The notes under the pieces are model-generated. The model did not search any database. It was not told where the DNA came from and worked only from the letters and a program-made list of their open reading frames with translations. A stretch of DNA of 64,000 bases, from contig NW_017265154.1 in NCBI RefSeq assembly GCF_001638985.1, forward strand, positions 744,001-808,000, written 5' to 3'. Positions within the stretch are counted from its first letter, which is position 1. The number at the start of each line of letters is the position of its first letter. Positions 1-12,255 of this stretch are shown here, in pieces. This DNA comes from Phycomyces blakesleeanus NRRL 1555(-). Its lineage: Eukaryota > Mucoromycota > Mucoromycetes > Mucorales > Phycomycetaceae. A program made the position numbers and the translations under genes.

Positions 1-1199
1 GATTTTCTTTTGCGTATAAAATAATATATATATATATATATATCTTAAAGAAGTATTAATTTTAAGCGTTTCCTAAAACACAGAACTAGCATTTGTTTTA
101 ATAAAATGAATACACATAGATATGCTCTATTTCATCTTTTTTTTTTAAAAAAAAAGTAGATATTGACAAGAGATTGGAAATTGCCTATGGTCTGTCTAGA
201 TTAAGAATTATACAATATTTCTGGTAAAATAGACTCGAGGGTATTGAAGAAAACTAGATGAGTAAAATAGTCAAAAAAAAAAAGAAGAAAGCAAGTAGAT
301 CTACTCAAGTATATATACATATACATATGCAACCCAAAATTAAAATAAAATAAAAAATCTCGATATGTGATGTGCATTCCTATAAGCCAAATATATAATA
401 ATGATAGTGATAATGACAATGATGATAATAAAGGCCTCGACCTTCTTCTCTTCTTTCATATATGTTTATGTCTTTAGAGAAACCACTCTGTTACCCTACA
501 GTCTTTTTCTCTTCTTGTGCGTAGATAACATATAATATCCAAAAGTAAAAACAAAAACAAAAAACAACTACAGTGGCAAGAGCAACAAACAAATATACAA
601 ATGTACAAGGCGTGCTGCAAGTAAGTTCTTTTTTTTTGTAGATCTCTGAGCTCGTCGTTTCCTTAGTTAGCACATGTTAATCCTTTTTCTTTGCTTTGAA
701 GCTAATTATTTATTTATTTATTTTGTTTAAAGAAAAAAATGAGGAAAAGCAAGGGTCTAATGTAAAGGCCACCCTGTCAATCATTATTGTGTTTAAGGAT
801 TATTATGATTTTTTTGTTCTTGCTCTTTAATATTCGTACGGGTCTTTATGCGAGTCTTTTTCTTTTTTTTTATAGGTGTATATGTATGTTCTTGTAAGTC
901 TTGTGGCCCTCCTAGACAGAAAACACACAAAAGCATAAGGCAATCGTTCCAAGTCTATTTGAAATTGCTTGTAATGATTAATTCTTGGTAAATATAAATG
1001 CATACATGTAAGTGCATATACGTATATAATATAAGTAGAGTATAAAATATACGACGGTAAACTAACTTTAATGTTACTAACTTTGTAAGATATGATAATG
1101 TGTCATATATAAAACAGAAAAAAGACAGAAAGAATATAATCTGGAATGAAGTTAGATTAAAATGAATTCACTAAGTGACAATCCATATAAATCTCTTGT

Positions 1200-1310
1200 T
1201 TTCAAGTTTTCTTTCTTCCATTCTTCCATTCTTCCATTCTTCCTTTCTTCCTTTCTTGCCTTCTTGCCTTCTTGCCTTTTATCTTTGCCTTCTTTCCTTC
1301 CTTTCTTTCT
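1200..1310. repeat. Polypyrimidine short tandem repeat
   Basis: Tandem CTTCCATT, CTTCCTTT and CTTGCCTT units make one strand almost all pyrimidine. Long frames on both strands here are by-products of the repeat. Confidence 0.85.
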
Positions 1311-1403
1311 TTTTAAAAAAACATTTTCAACAGTATGTAATATATGTATAGTTTGGGATTTATTCTCGATCAAAGTGAATTGAATTAAGTTAAAGTATCA
1401 TAG

Positions 1404-1483
1404 TACTTTACGGTACAGTACTGTATGGTACTGTACTGTACTGTACTATACTGTACTGTAATGTACTGAAATGTACTGCAATA
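1404..1483. repeat. TACTG/CTGTA pentanucleotide microsatellite
   Basis: Imperfect tandem 5-bp units (GTACT, GTACTGTA) alternate over about 80 bp. Because TACTG and CAGTA alternate, the tract is nearly self-complementary and could fold. Confidence 0.8.
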
Positions 1484-3281
1484 ATCAAAACCAACTGTGA
1501 GGGCGTTCAGTGCAAATCTTGTTTATGGTGCATTTTAACCCAAGGGGATCGACAGACAACACACCAACAGCATCTTGCTTCTTACAGAATTTTTTTTGTA
1601 TTATTGTTAATAATAATAATTTGGATAAGATATAATGTATTGAAGCAGATATATATATATATATATGTATGTATGTATGCATTAATATCATTATTTTAAT
1701 TAATATTTGAAAATAATTTCATTGACACCATCAATATTGTTATTACATGCTTAATTTATTAACAGAGAAGGGTTTATTACGACATAAAGAAGTGAATATG
1801 GAACCCAGTATCAAGGTGGGCGCCAATCTTGTCGGATCTCCATATTGAAAGCAAAACAAAGATTATACCAATTATCAACTATCGATTCTCGATTATCAAC
1901 TGTTGAACTTTATTAAGAAATATATATAGAAAGAGAAAAACATGGCATGTCTAGTAAAGATATTCAATACAGCTATAATAATAATGATTAGAGTAATCGG
2001 ATCAATCTAGAAAATATACACAATAATATATATATATATAAGTCCCTCACGATTTGCACCTACACCAACACCTACAGCTAATTTACACATTTATATAATA
2101 AACCCTTGTATTTCTAGAAGAATATATATAAGAGAGAGAGAGAACATCAGCCATTTTCTTGACTGTTCTAGAAAACATTCTAGACCTCACAAAATATACT
2201 ATCATTCGTTATCGTTACTTCTTGTTATATACATACCTCTTTAAACACTTTAAAGCATGCAATAATGATAAAGATAACGATAACGATACCAATTCTTATT
2301 CATATATGTATATGTATACTTTATCTTATTTTGTGAATGATCGCCACTAAGAAAAGATAATAATGATTTCTTCTTATGGTGGGTTACGATCAACCAAAAA
2401 AAAAACTAGGACTAGAAATAATGTGGGGGTGGGAAGGGAGGGAGGGGACGAAAAAAATATCAAATGTCTGGTCAAGCCAATCGGGTCAGTTGTCCCGGAC
2501 AGAGGTTATCCGCTAAGACCTGTCTGTATTTACTTTCCTGGGTTGCAGAATATATCGGATCAGCAAAAACAAAACAAACAAAAAAGAAAAGATAAGCAAA
2601 GATCAGCCCAATTATGTACGCCTATTTATTAATTACCTTTGAGAACCTTTAATATTGAAATACTGAAAGGTCTATTTTACGTTGGACCGATCATCCAAGC
2701 ACTGTCTGTCGATCCAAATTTCCACAAGATGTATATATATATAAACATTTGAGCTTAGAATTATGTCATTTTTTTTTATAATTGAAAATCAAAGGAGTTT
2801 ATTTTATTTTGTTTTATTTTATTTATTGTTAAGGAGTAGCAGTTTTTATTTTTATTTAGTAAGGAGTAATGCTAAGCAGAGAACCTACAGGGGAATAGAA
2901 ATCGAAAGGGAAAGAGAGAAATATATAAGGAGGGGTTAAGGGAACCAAAAGACTAGTAATATTAGAAAGGACAAAAAAAAAAGAAGAGGTTGAATAAGAT
3001 ACTATTGTTAAAATGCTTCTTTTAATTTAAAAGATCAAAAAATTATAGGAGAAATCCAAGTATAGATTGTCTTGTTATAATTGCATGTGTACGTGTATAT
3101 AGATGTTTGTGTATTTATTGGTTGGTTGGTTGATTGATTGATTGATTGATTGATTGATGAATGAAGATAAGTGAAGGTCTAAAAGAAATTCCAAAAAAGG
3201 CTTTAAAATTATTATTATTATTTTTGGTTATGATGGAAGGAAAAATAAAAAGTTGATTGTCCTTTTTCTTCTTCTTTCTTC

Positions 3282-5519
3282 TTATTGTTTAGAGCTGACG
3301 ATGGCAAGGTTTACTTTGGGAGGTACGCTGAAACCAAATGATTTTGACACCTTTGCAAGATCCAAGTTGTTGACGTTAAAAATCTTCTTGTGGCTAAATG
3401 AGGCATAGGCCTGGAGGTAAGAGCGGAAACCATCACGAGCAGACTGGTTGAGGTAAAAGTTCTTTTCGACCAATTTCTCGAGCTGGCTCTGGACATTGGC
3501 AATCTTGTTGGAAGGAAATTGGTACTCGTTCAGAGGTACCTTGGCGTGCTTAAGGTATCTCAGGAAACCCAATTCACTTGGGAGCAAGAATAAAAGACTC
3601 TTGCCCTGTCCACCAGCACGCGCTGTACGGCCCACACGGTGAATGTAATCGCGAGGATCATCCGGGGGATCAAACTGGACAATCCAGTCCACAGCTGGGA
3701 TATCAAGGCCACGTGCAGCCACGTCTGTGCAGAGCAAAATGCCCTTTTCTGCATTACAGAATTCAAAGAAGGTTGTTGTGCGCTTTTGTTGCTTTTGACG
3801 ACCCTATTGTTTTAAAGCAAAAAAAAAAAAAATAACCCTAGGAGTCAGTAAAAACAACAATACACCGATTTATCTGTCTCTATATAATCTAATTTGCTTT
3901 GGTTTGTGGACACTTACATGAAGTTCAAGAACAGGTACATCAATGTAGTTCATCAATGCAGCATGGTATTTGACAGAGTTACAGCTGGAGAAAAACACGA
4001 TAACCTTTTTCTTCAAGTTCTTTCTCAAAAAGGTAAAGAGCAACAAGAAACGCTTGTCGGATTCACAGACAACATAACCCTGCTCAAGTCCATCGGCAGT
4101 AGAAGTATCCTTCTTCTCGTCAACGTTGATGTACAAGGGGCCCTTCTTGAGCGAGATACGTGCAAGATCAGCAACCTTGGTGGTCTGTGTGGCAGAGAAC
4201 AACATTGTCTGGCGCTCCTTGGGGAGAATACGGATAATCTGAGCCATTTCCTCTTCGAAACCGATTTCCAAAATACGATCGGCCTCATCGATAACCAATG
4301 CCTTCAAATTCTTGTAAACAAAACCACGGGTGTTCTATAGAAAACCATAAGGACAACAACAATAAATGAGTTAATGTTTTTTTGGCCCCAATTCCACGAG
4401 TATATTATTATAATTATCATTTCCTCCCTCTACTATTATTATCGATCTCTCTCTTATTCCCCTATATATTTATATTTATACATGTTCACACACATGTGTG
4501 TATGTATGTATGTATGTATGTATGTGTGCGTGTATTACCTGCAAGTGATCGAGAAGTCTTCCGGGAGTGGCAACAATAAGATTGACACCCTTAACCAATT
4601 TGTCAGCCTCGGCCTTTCTGTTGGCGCCACCAATAACAATACCATAGGTGTGCTGATGGTACTTGAGCAACTCCTTGGCTACACCAAAGATCTGAAGAGC
4701 CAATTCACGAGTAGGAGAGACGATAATAACACCGGTACCTTTATATATATATAAATTAGTTTAAATACATTCCTTTCCTTTCACTTTTTCCTTTTCCCTT
4801 TTCCCTTTTTTTTTAATAAAAAAACGCTCCTTTCTGTTTTATCCTCCTTTTCCACACACACGCACGCACACACCAACCCATGTATTTTATGCATTAAATC
4901 TTCTTTACTGCCCAAATTACCATTTCTAGGCTTGAACTTGAGGCGGTAAAGCATTTCGATGGCAGGAATCAAAAAGGCGAGAGTTTTTCCGGAACCAGTC
5001 TTGGCAGCACCGAGAACATCACGGCCAGCCATGAGAGGAGGAATAGTACGGGCCTGAACTTCGGTCATGGAGGTGAATCCCATGTCGTTGATCGCATTCT
5101 TAGTCTTTTCGCACAATTCAACCGATCCGAAGTCAAGGTTAAGGGGAGCACCTAAAAGAAATAAAGATAAGTAAGAGACATTGAAAGAAAGAAAAAAAGA
5201 TCAATTCAGGTTCCAAATAATTACAATGAACATAATATTATTCGTAGTAATTTCTCTTTAAAAAGAAAACAATTAAGAGAAGTCTTTACTTACTCTCATC
5301 AACTTCCTCGGCAATTTCAGCCAAAGGATCGACATCTTCCTTTGTTTCCTCTTCCTTCTGTTCTTCTGCTTTTTCTTCTTCTTCTTCAACTTCGTTTTCT
5401 TCGATTTCGGGAGTAGGCTCCTTTACAGGTTCCTCAACAATCTTGGCCTGCTTCTTTCCGGCCTTGTTGGCTTGGTGAGAGCGCTTTCTCTTCTTGGTCT
5501 CGATTGCGGTATTGGCCAT
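3282..5519 (-). CDS. HAS1: DEAD-box ATP-dependent RNA helicase, HAS1/DDX18 type
   Basis: This nucleolar RNA helicase acts in 18S rRNA and 40S biogenesis in the known family. I read five exons: 5519-5294, 5151-4921, 4738-4539, 4334-3918 and 3803-3282, with consistent phases, giving 531 aa. The start is the ATG at 5519 ([10 protein letters not shown]), preferred over an upstream in-frame ATG at 5549. The protein has an acidic/basic N-terminal tail to about residue 75. The helicase core follows: motif I AKTGSGKT near 125-132, [27 protein letters not shown] and [10 protein letters not shown]. The C-terminus ([16 protein letters not shown]) is characteristic of HAS1 rather than other DEAD-box subfamilies. 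No lesion is seen. Confidence 0.95.
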
Positions 5520-5976
5520 GATGAGTTGTAAAGTCGAGCAATCAAGCAAATGAACTTTGAGAAAAAAATTAAAATATATTAAAAAAAATGTCCAGTGATG
5601 ATGCGTGGCTTGACTCTAATGTGACTAGCTTTCATGTTTCCTCGTCGCGTTTTTCATGCCGCCCTGACCTGGATTTTCCAGTCAGACAATTTGGATTTAT
5701 TTATTTTTTAAGATAGTGAGATGAAATGATATAGAGTTGCCAAGCTTTATTTTGAAACAAGGTTTTATTGAGAAGAAGAAAAAAAAAGGCATAGAAACAA
5801 TAATATATACTTCTTTATTTGTAAATATATAAATATATATATGCTTTCACAGCTAATATTTGAAATGCCTCATTTTCTTTGGGAACTAAAGAGAGAGAGA
5901 GAGAAAAGGGTTTTTTTAATGATTTTGTAGATTTCTTTTTTAAAATTAGTTATTGGTCTTGTTGTCATGTACAATA
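5520..5976. other. Intergenic region and transposon target
   Basis: Promoter side of the HAS1-type gene. It contains AT-rich sequence and a GAGA tract. Its right edge is the half-palindrome GTACAATA that abuts the large inverted-repeat element. No gene is seen. Confidence 0.6.
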
Positions 5977-6060
5977 CAGTGCTTCCAACAAGCAATGTCG
6001 CAGCCAATCAAAATTGATGTCGCTGTCCAATCAAAATTAATTTCATATTTTCAGAAATAG
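5977..6060. repeat. Left terminal inverted repeat with subterminal repeats
   Basis: CAGTGCTTCC is followed by two direct CCAATCAAAATTRATKT motifs about 25 bp apart. The same block is present in inverse orientation at 12256-12339. Such subterminal repeats are often transposase-binding sites, but that role is inferred here. Confidence 0.75.
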
Positions 6061-6375
6061 AAAGCATTATTTTTTAGAAACCATGTCACCTTCTTAGAAA
6101 TCATGTCGTAAATCTCCAATATATATTCAACGATGTCCCCTTTGTCACCAACCGAATTGCTGCCATTGCAGTTTTGCACATTCGAAGACTGGAACTAGAA
6201 GAATCTCTTACAAGTACTACTTAATTTTTTAACTTCCTCGCCTTCGGGTGGACAGTTCATTCAATAAACAATACAAAAAAAAATGTCGTAAATCTTGCCA
6301 CTGGAAAAAATATATAAATTGAAGAGTGGTAGTTTTTGACGTTTTTTTTTCTTCATCAATACTTTACAATTTAAC

Positions 6376-7636
6376 ATGAGTACAATATTTTTATATGAAG
6401 ATGGGCATGGAAGGGTTGTTAATGTGAAAGGCGGCCCTGAGCCTATGGACTACATTGTTGATCAGAATGAATTTATTGTTGAGACAATTGCTACACATAC
6501 TGAGTACTTGAAAACTACGGCCTCCAGTGAATCATCTCTGACTTGCCCAATTTTGATAGAAAAGACAAATGGCAAAGATATCCGTATGAAGGAAGCAAAT
6601 ACGAAACGAGATTATGTGCGTTACTGTTCAGGATAAGGCTGAGTTTTTTGATCTGAAGATCGAAAAGTGCATGAGTGTGTCAACTGCAGCGAAGCAGCTG
6701 GATGTTTACATTCGAAGAACGCAGAGATGGGTTAACCAGTATAATGTGTGTACTGATAGTATTTTTGAGAGTTGTAAAAACGTAGGTCGTACATGCATCT
6801 TAACCGAAGAGCATAAAGCAATTGTTATCAACTTCATTGATGCTGGTCTCTCTGCTACTGTTGTTGAAGTGACCGAGCATTTATTGAAACAATTTTATAA
6901 TCTTAAAGTCTCATGCAACACTGTTTATAACTTTATGAGAAGAGAATGTAATCTTTCATTGAAAAAAAGCAGATTTTCATTCTATCGAGAGAAACAGTCC
7001 AGCGAAGATTGAGGAACGACATGATTGGGTTTGCAAATGGGAGAACACCGACATGAATTTCCTGACGAGTCTAAGTTTGATATAAACATGAAACGTTCAA
7101 GAGCTTGGTCCAAAAAAGATATCCGTCCTATTGTTATCAGACCCACTATGAGAGCAAACACAGTGTCTATATTGAGCGCTATCTCCGCTCTAGGTTTGAT
7201 TGCAGTTGGCGTGAAAAAACCAAAACCTGCTAAGAGAAAAACTGATGGATATATAACCTCAGGAACTGTCACAGGCCACTACATAAGTTTCTTAAAAACG
7301 ACTCTCGATTAAATGGACAAGCCTTTGCATATTAAAGGCCATTAGATAATCATGGATAATGCACTCATTCACACGCACGAAAACACAAAGAAGCATGTTG
7401 AGTATCGAGGATACAAATGTGTGTATCTTCCTACTTACTCTCCTAAGCTTAACCCAATAGAACAATTCTGGGCAATGGCAAAGAGTAAGGTTAACCGGCA
7501 TAGGTTTTTGCAGGAAGAGACCTTACTAAAAAGAATTACAGAAGCCTGCAAAAGTATGGAGAAAAACTGCTTCAAAGGCTTTGTTTCGCATTCTTACAAG
7601 TGCTGGGATAAATGTCGAAACAAAGAGCCTATGTAA
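6376..7636 (+). pseudogene. Broken Tc1/mariner DD34E transposase (left arm)
   Basis: The remnants read in order as an N-terminal segment from the ATG at 6376, a helix-turn-helix segment (6614-7012, with TAAKQLDVYIRRTQRWV), and an RNase H-like catalytic domain. The first Asp is in DESKFDINMKRSRAW, the second in IIMDNALIHT, and the Glu in LNPIEQFW, with 34 residues between the last two (DD34E). The frame changes between the first two parts near 6630, again before a DWVCKWENTDMNF segment near 7000, and back before DESKF. Two in-frame stops (TAA, TAG) lie just before IIMDNAL. It therefore cannot encode a full transposase. A TATA-like TATATAAATT lies at about 6309. The right arm carries the same breaks. 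Confidence 0.88.
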
Positions 7637-7781
7637 TGGCATCGACAACCACATCAGAAGTCAATAACACAGTGATTAAGAAAAAGGTAAGCTACAATCA
7701 GATCAGCAATAAACAATTTTAACTTTATTATATTTTTTTATGTAGGTCATACAGCATTGGCAAGTATTTTTAAGAGCACCA

Positions 7782-7972
7782 AGTGTAGGACACTTCAGAA
7801 AAGATGTAGGACACCTCAGAAAAGATATGGGACACTTCAGAAAAGATGTAGGACACCTCAGAAAAGATATGGGACACTTTAGAAAAGATGTAGGGCACCT
7901 CAGAAAAGATATGGGACATTTCGTAAAAGATATGGGACACCTCAGAAAAGATGTAGGACACTTCGACTACTC
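7782..7972. repeat. 21-bp minisatellite, left arm (about 8 copies)
   Basis: Tandem units of the form GTAGGACACCTCAGAAAAGAT alternate with ATGGGACACTTCAGAAAAGAT. About eight full units and one partial are present. The frame stays open because 21 is a multiple of three (SEVSYIF on the minus strand). I do not regard that frame as a gene. Confidence 0.9.
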
Positions 7973-8047
7973 GCAAATGATGGGAGAAATATGGCAGTTC
8001 ATGCTCATAGCATCGTGGACAGTTATGTTGTTTTTTACATACACGCC

Positions 8048-8391
8048 TTGTGTTGTAAACAGACCATTTTTACTGGCTTTACTACAATAAGTACACTCCA
8101 TACTTAATCTGTTACTAATAGCTGCTTTTATGGAAATATCCGCAACTACACTTTCTATGGTTGCATAATAATACAAGTTCAAAGTCCCAATTTAATATGG
8201 CACTGTAACTATGTACGAGAAAAAAAATTATAGATGGTTATTATTGAGGAAGTAAGCTTTACTAACTGTTTGTATTTAATACTGTTTCTTACGCTTGTTC
8301 AATAAAGTAACTCGGTTTTTCACTCTTTATTTTAAATATTATTGATTTTTTATACATTTATTAAGTACCCAAGCTCTTCGGTTACATCACC
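8048..8391. other. 344-bp segment present only in the left arm
   Basis: The left and right arms match through ACATACACGCC and again from ATGGATGAAAAGTAG. In the right arm these two parts are directly joined. The left arm therefore has an extra 344 bp, or the right arm lost it at a CC microhomology. No gene or terminal repeat is evident in it. Confidence 0.65.
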
Positions 8392-8576
8392 ATGGATGAA
8401 AAGTAGACATTGCTCTCATTCAAATGACAAATATCAGTCGCTGGACAATTGAAATTGATGTTAGACCAATCAAAATTAATTTGTTAGTTCCTTGAAAATA
8501 AGCAATTTGTATAATCTCTTATTGTTTTCTCTTTTTTTCTTTCCTTTTTTTCAGTTGCAATTCGCTTGACCTGAAA

Positions 8577-9923
8577 ATGTTAACTTTAGGCCAAGCTTCC
8601 TGCCTTGTCCTTGGACACAAACCCAATGATCCAGAAGAGAGAAAAAAAGTAAAAGAACATCTAGAAAAAAGTGGTTTAATTGCAGTACACATACGTAATC
8701 ACGATCCCTTTCAACCGGTGGCCATTGGTATCAATGTATACGAGCGAGATCCCTTCAAATTCATAAGTTATCCTGATTCTCCAACAATTCCAAGTACAGA
8801 TTTACCTGATAATATTGATAATCACGATGTTAACGACAACAACGGCAATAACGACGATAGCAACAACAGTGACAGCGATGATAACAGCAGCGGCAACGAT
8901 AGCAACAACAGTAATAAAGACAGGGCTAGAAAACCGAAGCTTGATAACACGGTTATACCATTCTGCAAGGATCGTCTGCTAAACCTTATGAAGGAAATTG
9001 CCACCGATAAAAATCCTTTGAACGACAATTGTTATTCCAAACAATTCCTAACTGCAGAAGATCAATACCAGCTAATGTGCAGTATGTTCCCGCGTCTTAA
9101 AAAGCATTGTAGCGTAAATCAACTTCAATATTGGATTGGACAGGCAAAGATCTGGGGAAAATCAGGGCGTTTACGAAAAAATCAGCGAAAACCTGGGCGA
9201 AACTTATGGGTAGTTATGAACAGCTGAGGGGTAAAATCACTTCACTAAATTTTGGGTTTCCATATTCTAACAATCTATTCTGTAGCGTTCGTGACGGATA
9301 CTTCCAACTCGGTGAAAGCATACTGGAAATATTTACAACATGATACCAAATACATAACAATTGGATATGCACGTAAATCGCCAACTGACGAAACAAAAGA
9401 ATCACGCATACGTTTATTACAGTTAATGGTGAACAAACTATACTCCCGCGGAAAGTGTGGAGAAGTATTCGTGAGCCCAATTTGCAAAGCAGACCAACCA
9501 ATATTAGAAAGAGACTCGCCAAAGCAGGATGATTTACTGCTGAATTTAAAAGGATCCCATGGCGATATATCAGGTACATCAAGGTTCAGTATGATAATTA
9601 TAATAACTGAAAATTTCATATAGATTTAGTTGAACGCGTCCATTTCAGCCAAAAGCCTTTCCGCCTTGTCATCATTGACTATGCCGGGCTTTCAATGTCA
9701 CCAAATGATATTAGGATTTGTTTGGAGTAAGTCGAAAAGAATACTGATTGCAGCAAGTTTTTTCATGTTAATTAATTTGAAAACTAGACAATGCAGCAAT
9801 ATCAAGGAAGTTGTTGTAGATCATAGCTCTTCGTTTGAGATCTTATCACGTTTTGATCTTTTGAAAAGTAATGGTCTAGAAAAATTTAAATGTCGACATG
9901 CTAACGTTAAACGATCAAAGTAA
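8577..9923 (+). CDS. Cargo gene of the inverted-repeat element; uncharacterised GYARKS protein
   Basis: I read four exons: 8577-9168, 9286-9583, 9649-9726 and 9788-9923, giving 367 aa in continuous phase. The last intron has a canonical GTAAGT donor. The first donor (GTTTAC) is weak, so that junction is uncertain. The N-terminal 80 residues are followed by an Asp/Asn/Ser-rich linker (about 82-120), then an alpha-helical part ending AKIWGKSG. The C-terminal part has KYITIGYARKSPTDETKESR, a VFVSP segment, LVIIDYAGLSMSPND and a basic end (KCRHANVKRSK). GYARKSPTDE recalls the N-terminal Y-x-R-x-S strand of serine recombinases, but the rest does not clearly follow that fold. I believe similar proteins recur in Mucorales genomes, from general knowledge. 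Function unknown. Confidence 0.65.
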
Positions 9924-10194
9924 TTTTTTTCGTGCTAATGGTTTATCTAATAAATAAACAAAGTGCTTACGCCTCAACAATCCAATTTGATTGTGTGATA
10001 ACAGATTAATCTTTGGGAAATTGAAAATAATACAATTAGGTCGATCTCATTGAAAAGATGGCGTATGTTATTTTGAATGAGAGTGACCATTTTTCGATAC
10101 AATGGCTACTTTTCATCCATGGCGTGTATGTAAAAAAACAACATAACTGTCCACGATGCTATGAGCATGAACTGCCATATTTCTCCCATCATTT

Positions 10195-10540
10195 GCGAGT
10201 AGTCGAAGTGTCCTACATCTTTTCTGAGGTGTCCTACATCTTTTCTGAAGTGTCCTACATCTTTTCTGAAGTGTCCTACATCTTTTCGGAGGTGTTCTAC
10301 ATCTTTTCTGAAGTGTCCTACATCTTTTCTGAAGTGTCCCATATCTTTTCTGAAGTGTCCCGTATCTTTTCTGAAGTGTCCCATATCTTTTCTGAAGTGT
10401 CCTACATCTTTTCTGAAGTGTCCCATATCTTTTCTGAGGTGTCCTACATCTTTTCTGAGGTGTCCTACATCTTTTCTGAAGTGTCCCATATCTTTTCAGA
10501 GGTGTCCTACATCTTTTCTGAAGTGTCCTACACTTGGTGC
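10195..10540. repeat. 21-bp minisatellite, right arm (about 15 copies)
   Basis: Same 21-bp unit as the left arm, in inverse orientation, with about fifteen units plus a partial. It is about seven units longer than its partner. Open frames on both strands across it reflect the repeat period, not coding. Confidence 0.9.
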
Positions 10541-10679
10541 TCTTAAAAATACTTGCCAATGCTGTATGACCTACATAAAAAAATATAATAAAGTTAAAAT
10601 TGTTTATTGCTGATCTGATTGTAGCTTACCTTTTTCTTAATCACTGTGTTATTGACTTCTGATGTGGTTGTCGATGCCA

Positions 10680-11940
10680 TTACATAGGCTCTTTGTTTCG
10701 ACATTTATCCCAGCACTTGTAAGAATGCGAAACAAAGCCTTTGAAGCAGCTTTTCTCCATACTTTTGCAGGCTTCTGTAATTCTTTTTAGTAAGGTCTCT
10801 TCCTGCAAAAACCTATGCCGGTTAACCTTACTCTTTGCCATTGCCCAGAATTGTTCTATTGGGTTAAGCTTAGGAGAGTAAGTAGGAAGATACACACATT
10901 TGTATCCTCGATACTCAACATGCTTCTTTGTGTTTTCGTGCGTGTGAATGAGTGCATTATCCATGATTATCTAATGGCCTTTAATATGCAAATGCTTGTC
11001 CATTTAATCGAGAGTCGTTTTTAAGAAACTTATGTAGTGGCCTGTGACAGTTCCTGAGGTTATATATCCATCAGTTTTTCTCTTAGCAGGTTTTGGTTTT
11101 TTCACGCCAACTGCAATCAAACCTAGAGCGGAGATAGTGCTCAATATAGACACTGTGTTTGCTCTCATAGTGGGTCTGATAACAATAGGACGGATATCTT
11201 TTTTGGACCAAGCTCTTGAACGTTTCATGTTTATATCAAACTTAGACTCGTCAGGAAATTCGTGTCGGTGTTCTCCCATTTGCAAACCCAATCATGTCGT
11301 TCCTCAATCTTCGCTGGACTGTTTCTCTCGATAGAATGAAAATCTGCTTTTTTTCAATGAAAGATTACATTCTCTTCTCATAAAGTTATAAACAGTGTTG
11401 CATGAGACTTTAAGATTATAAAATTGTTTCAATAAATGCTCGGTCACTTCAACAACAGTAGCAGAGAGACCAGCATCAATGAAGTTGATAACAATTGCTT
11501 TATGCTCTTCGGTTAAGATGCATGTACGACCTACGTTTTTACAACTCTCAAAAATACTATCAGTACACACATTATACTGGTTAACCCATCTCTGCGTTCT
11601 TCGAATGTAAACATCCAGCTGCTTCGCTGCAGTTGACACACTCATGCACTTTTCGATCTTCAGATCAAAAAACTCAGCCTTATCCTGAACAGTAACGCAC
11701 ATAATCTCGTTTCGTATTTGCTTCCTTCATACGGATATCTTTGCCATTTGTCTTTTCTATCAAAATTGGGCAAGTCAGAGATGATTCACTGGAGGCCGTA
11801 GTTTTCAAGTACTCAGTATGTGTAGCAATTGTCTCAACAATAAATTCATTCTGATCAACAATGTAGTCCATAGGCTCAGGGCCGCCTTTCACATTAACAA
11901 CCCTTCCATGCCCATCTTCATATAAAAATATTGTACTCAT
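10680..11940 (-). pseudogene. Broken Tc1/mariner DD34E transposase (right arm)
   Basis: Inverted copy of the left-arm pseudogene. The same frame changes and the same two stops before IIMDNALIHT are present. Only a few substitutions were seen at protein level (A to T in the ILSxISALG segment, N to S in SMEKxCFKG). Sharing lesions means the arms were copied from one another, or equalised by gene conversion, after the gene broke. Confidence 0.88.
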
Positions 11941-12255
11941 GTTAAATTGTAAAGTATTGATGAAGAAAAAAAAACGTCAAAAACTACCACTCTTCAATTT
12001 ATATATTTTTTCCAGTGGCAAGATTTACGACATTTTTTTTTGTATTGTTTATTGAATGAACTGTCCACCCGAAGGCGAGGAAGTTAAAAAATTAAGTAGT
12101 ACTTGTAAGAGATTCTTCTAGTTCCAGTCTTCGAATGTGCAAAACTGCAATGGCAGCAATTCGGTTGGTGACAAAGGGGACATCGTTGAATATATATTGG
12201 AGATTTACGACATGATTTCTAAGAAGGTGACATGGTTTCTAAAAAATAATGCTTT

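Larger units (their letters stand above)
1..3281. other. AT-rich intergenic region
   Basis: No convincing gene is seen here. The sequence is AT-rich, with many A and T runs and (TA)n tracts. Open frames are short and low in complexity. Two simple-repeat blocks inside it are listed separately. A tetranucleotide tract (GGTT/GATT) at about 3118-3158 lies just downstream of the HAS1-type gene. Confidence 0.6.

Noticed and set aside
1152..1383. Overlapping frames of about 73 residues on both strands
   Set aside because: They come from a polypyrimidine short tandem repeat.
7782..7972. CRISPR-like look of regularly spaced 21-bp repeats
   Set aside because: Units are directly abutting with no unique spacers, and this is a eukaryotic genome.
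10113..10559. Long open frames on both strands across the right-arm 21-bp array
   Set aside because: They exist only because the repeat period is a multiple of three and no unit contains a stop. There is no start context or conservation outside the array.
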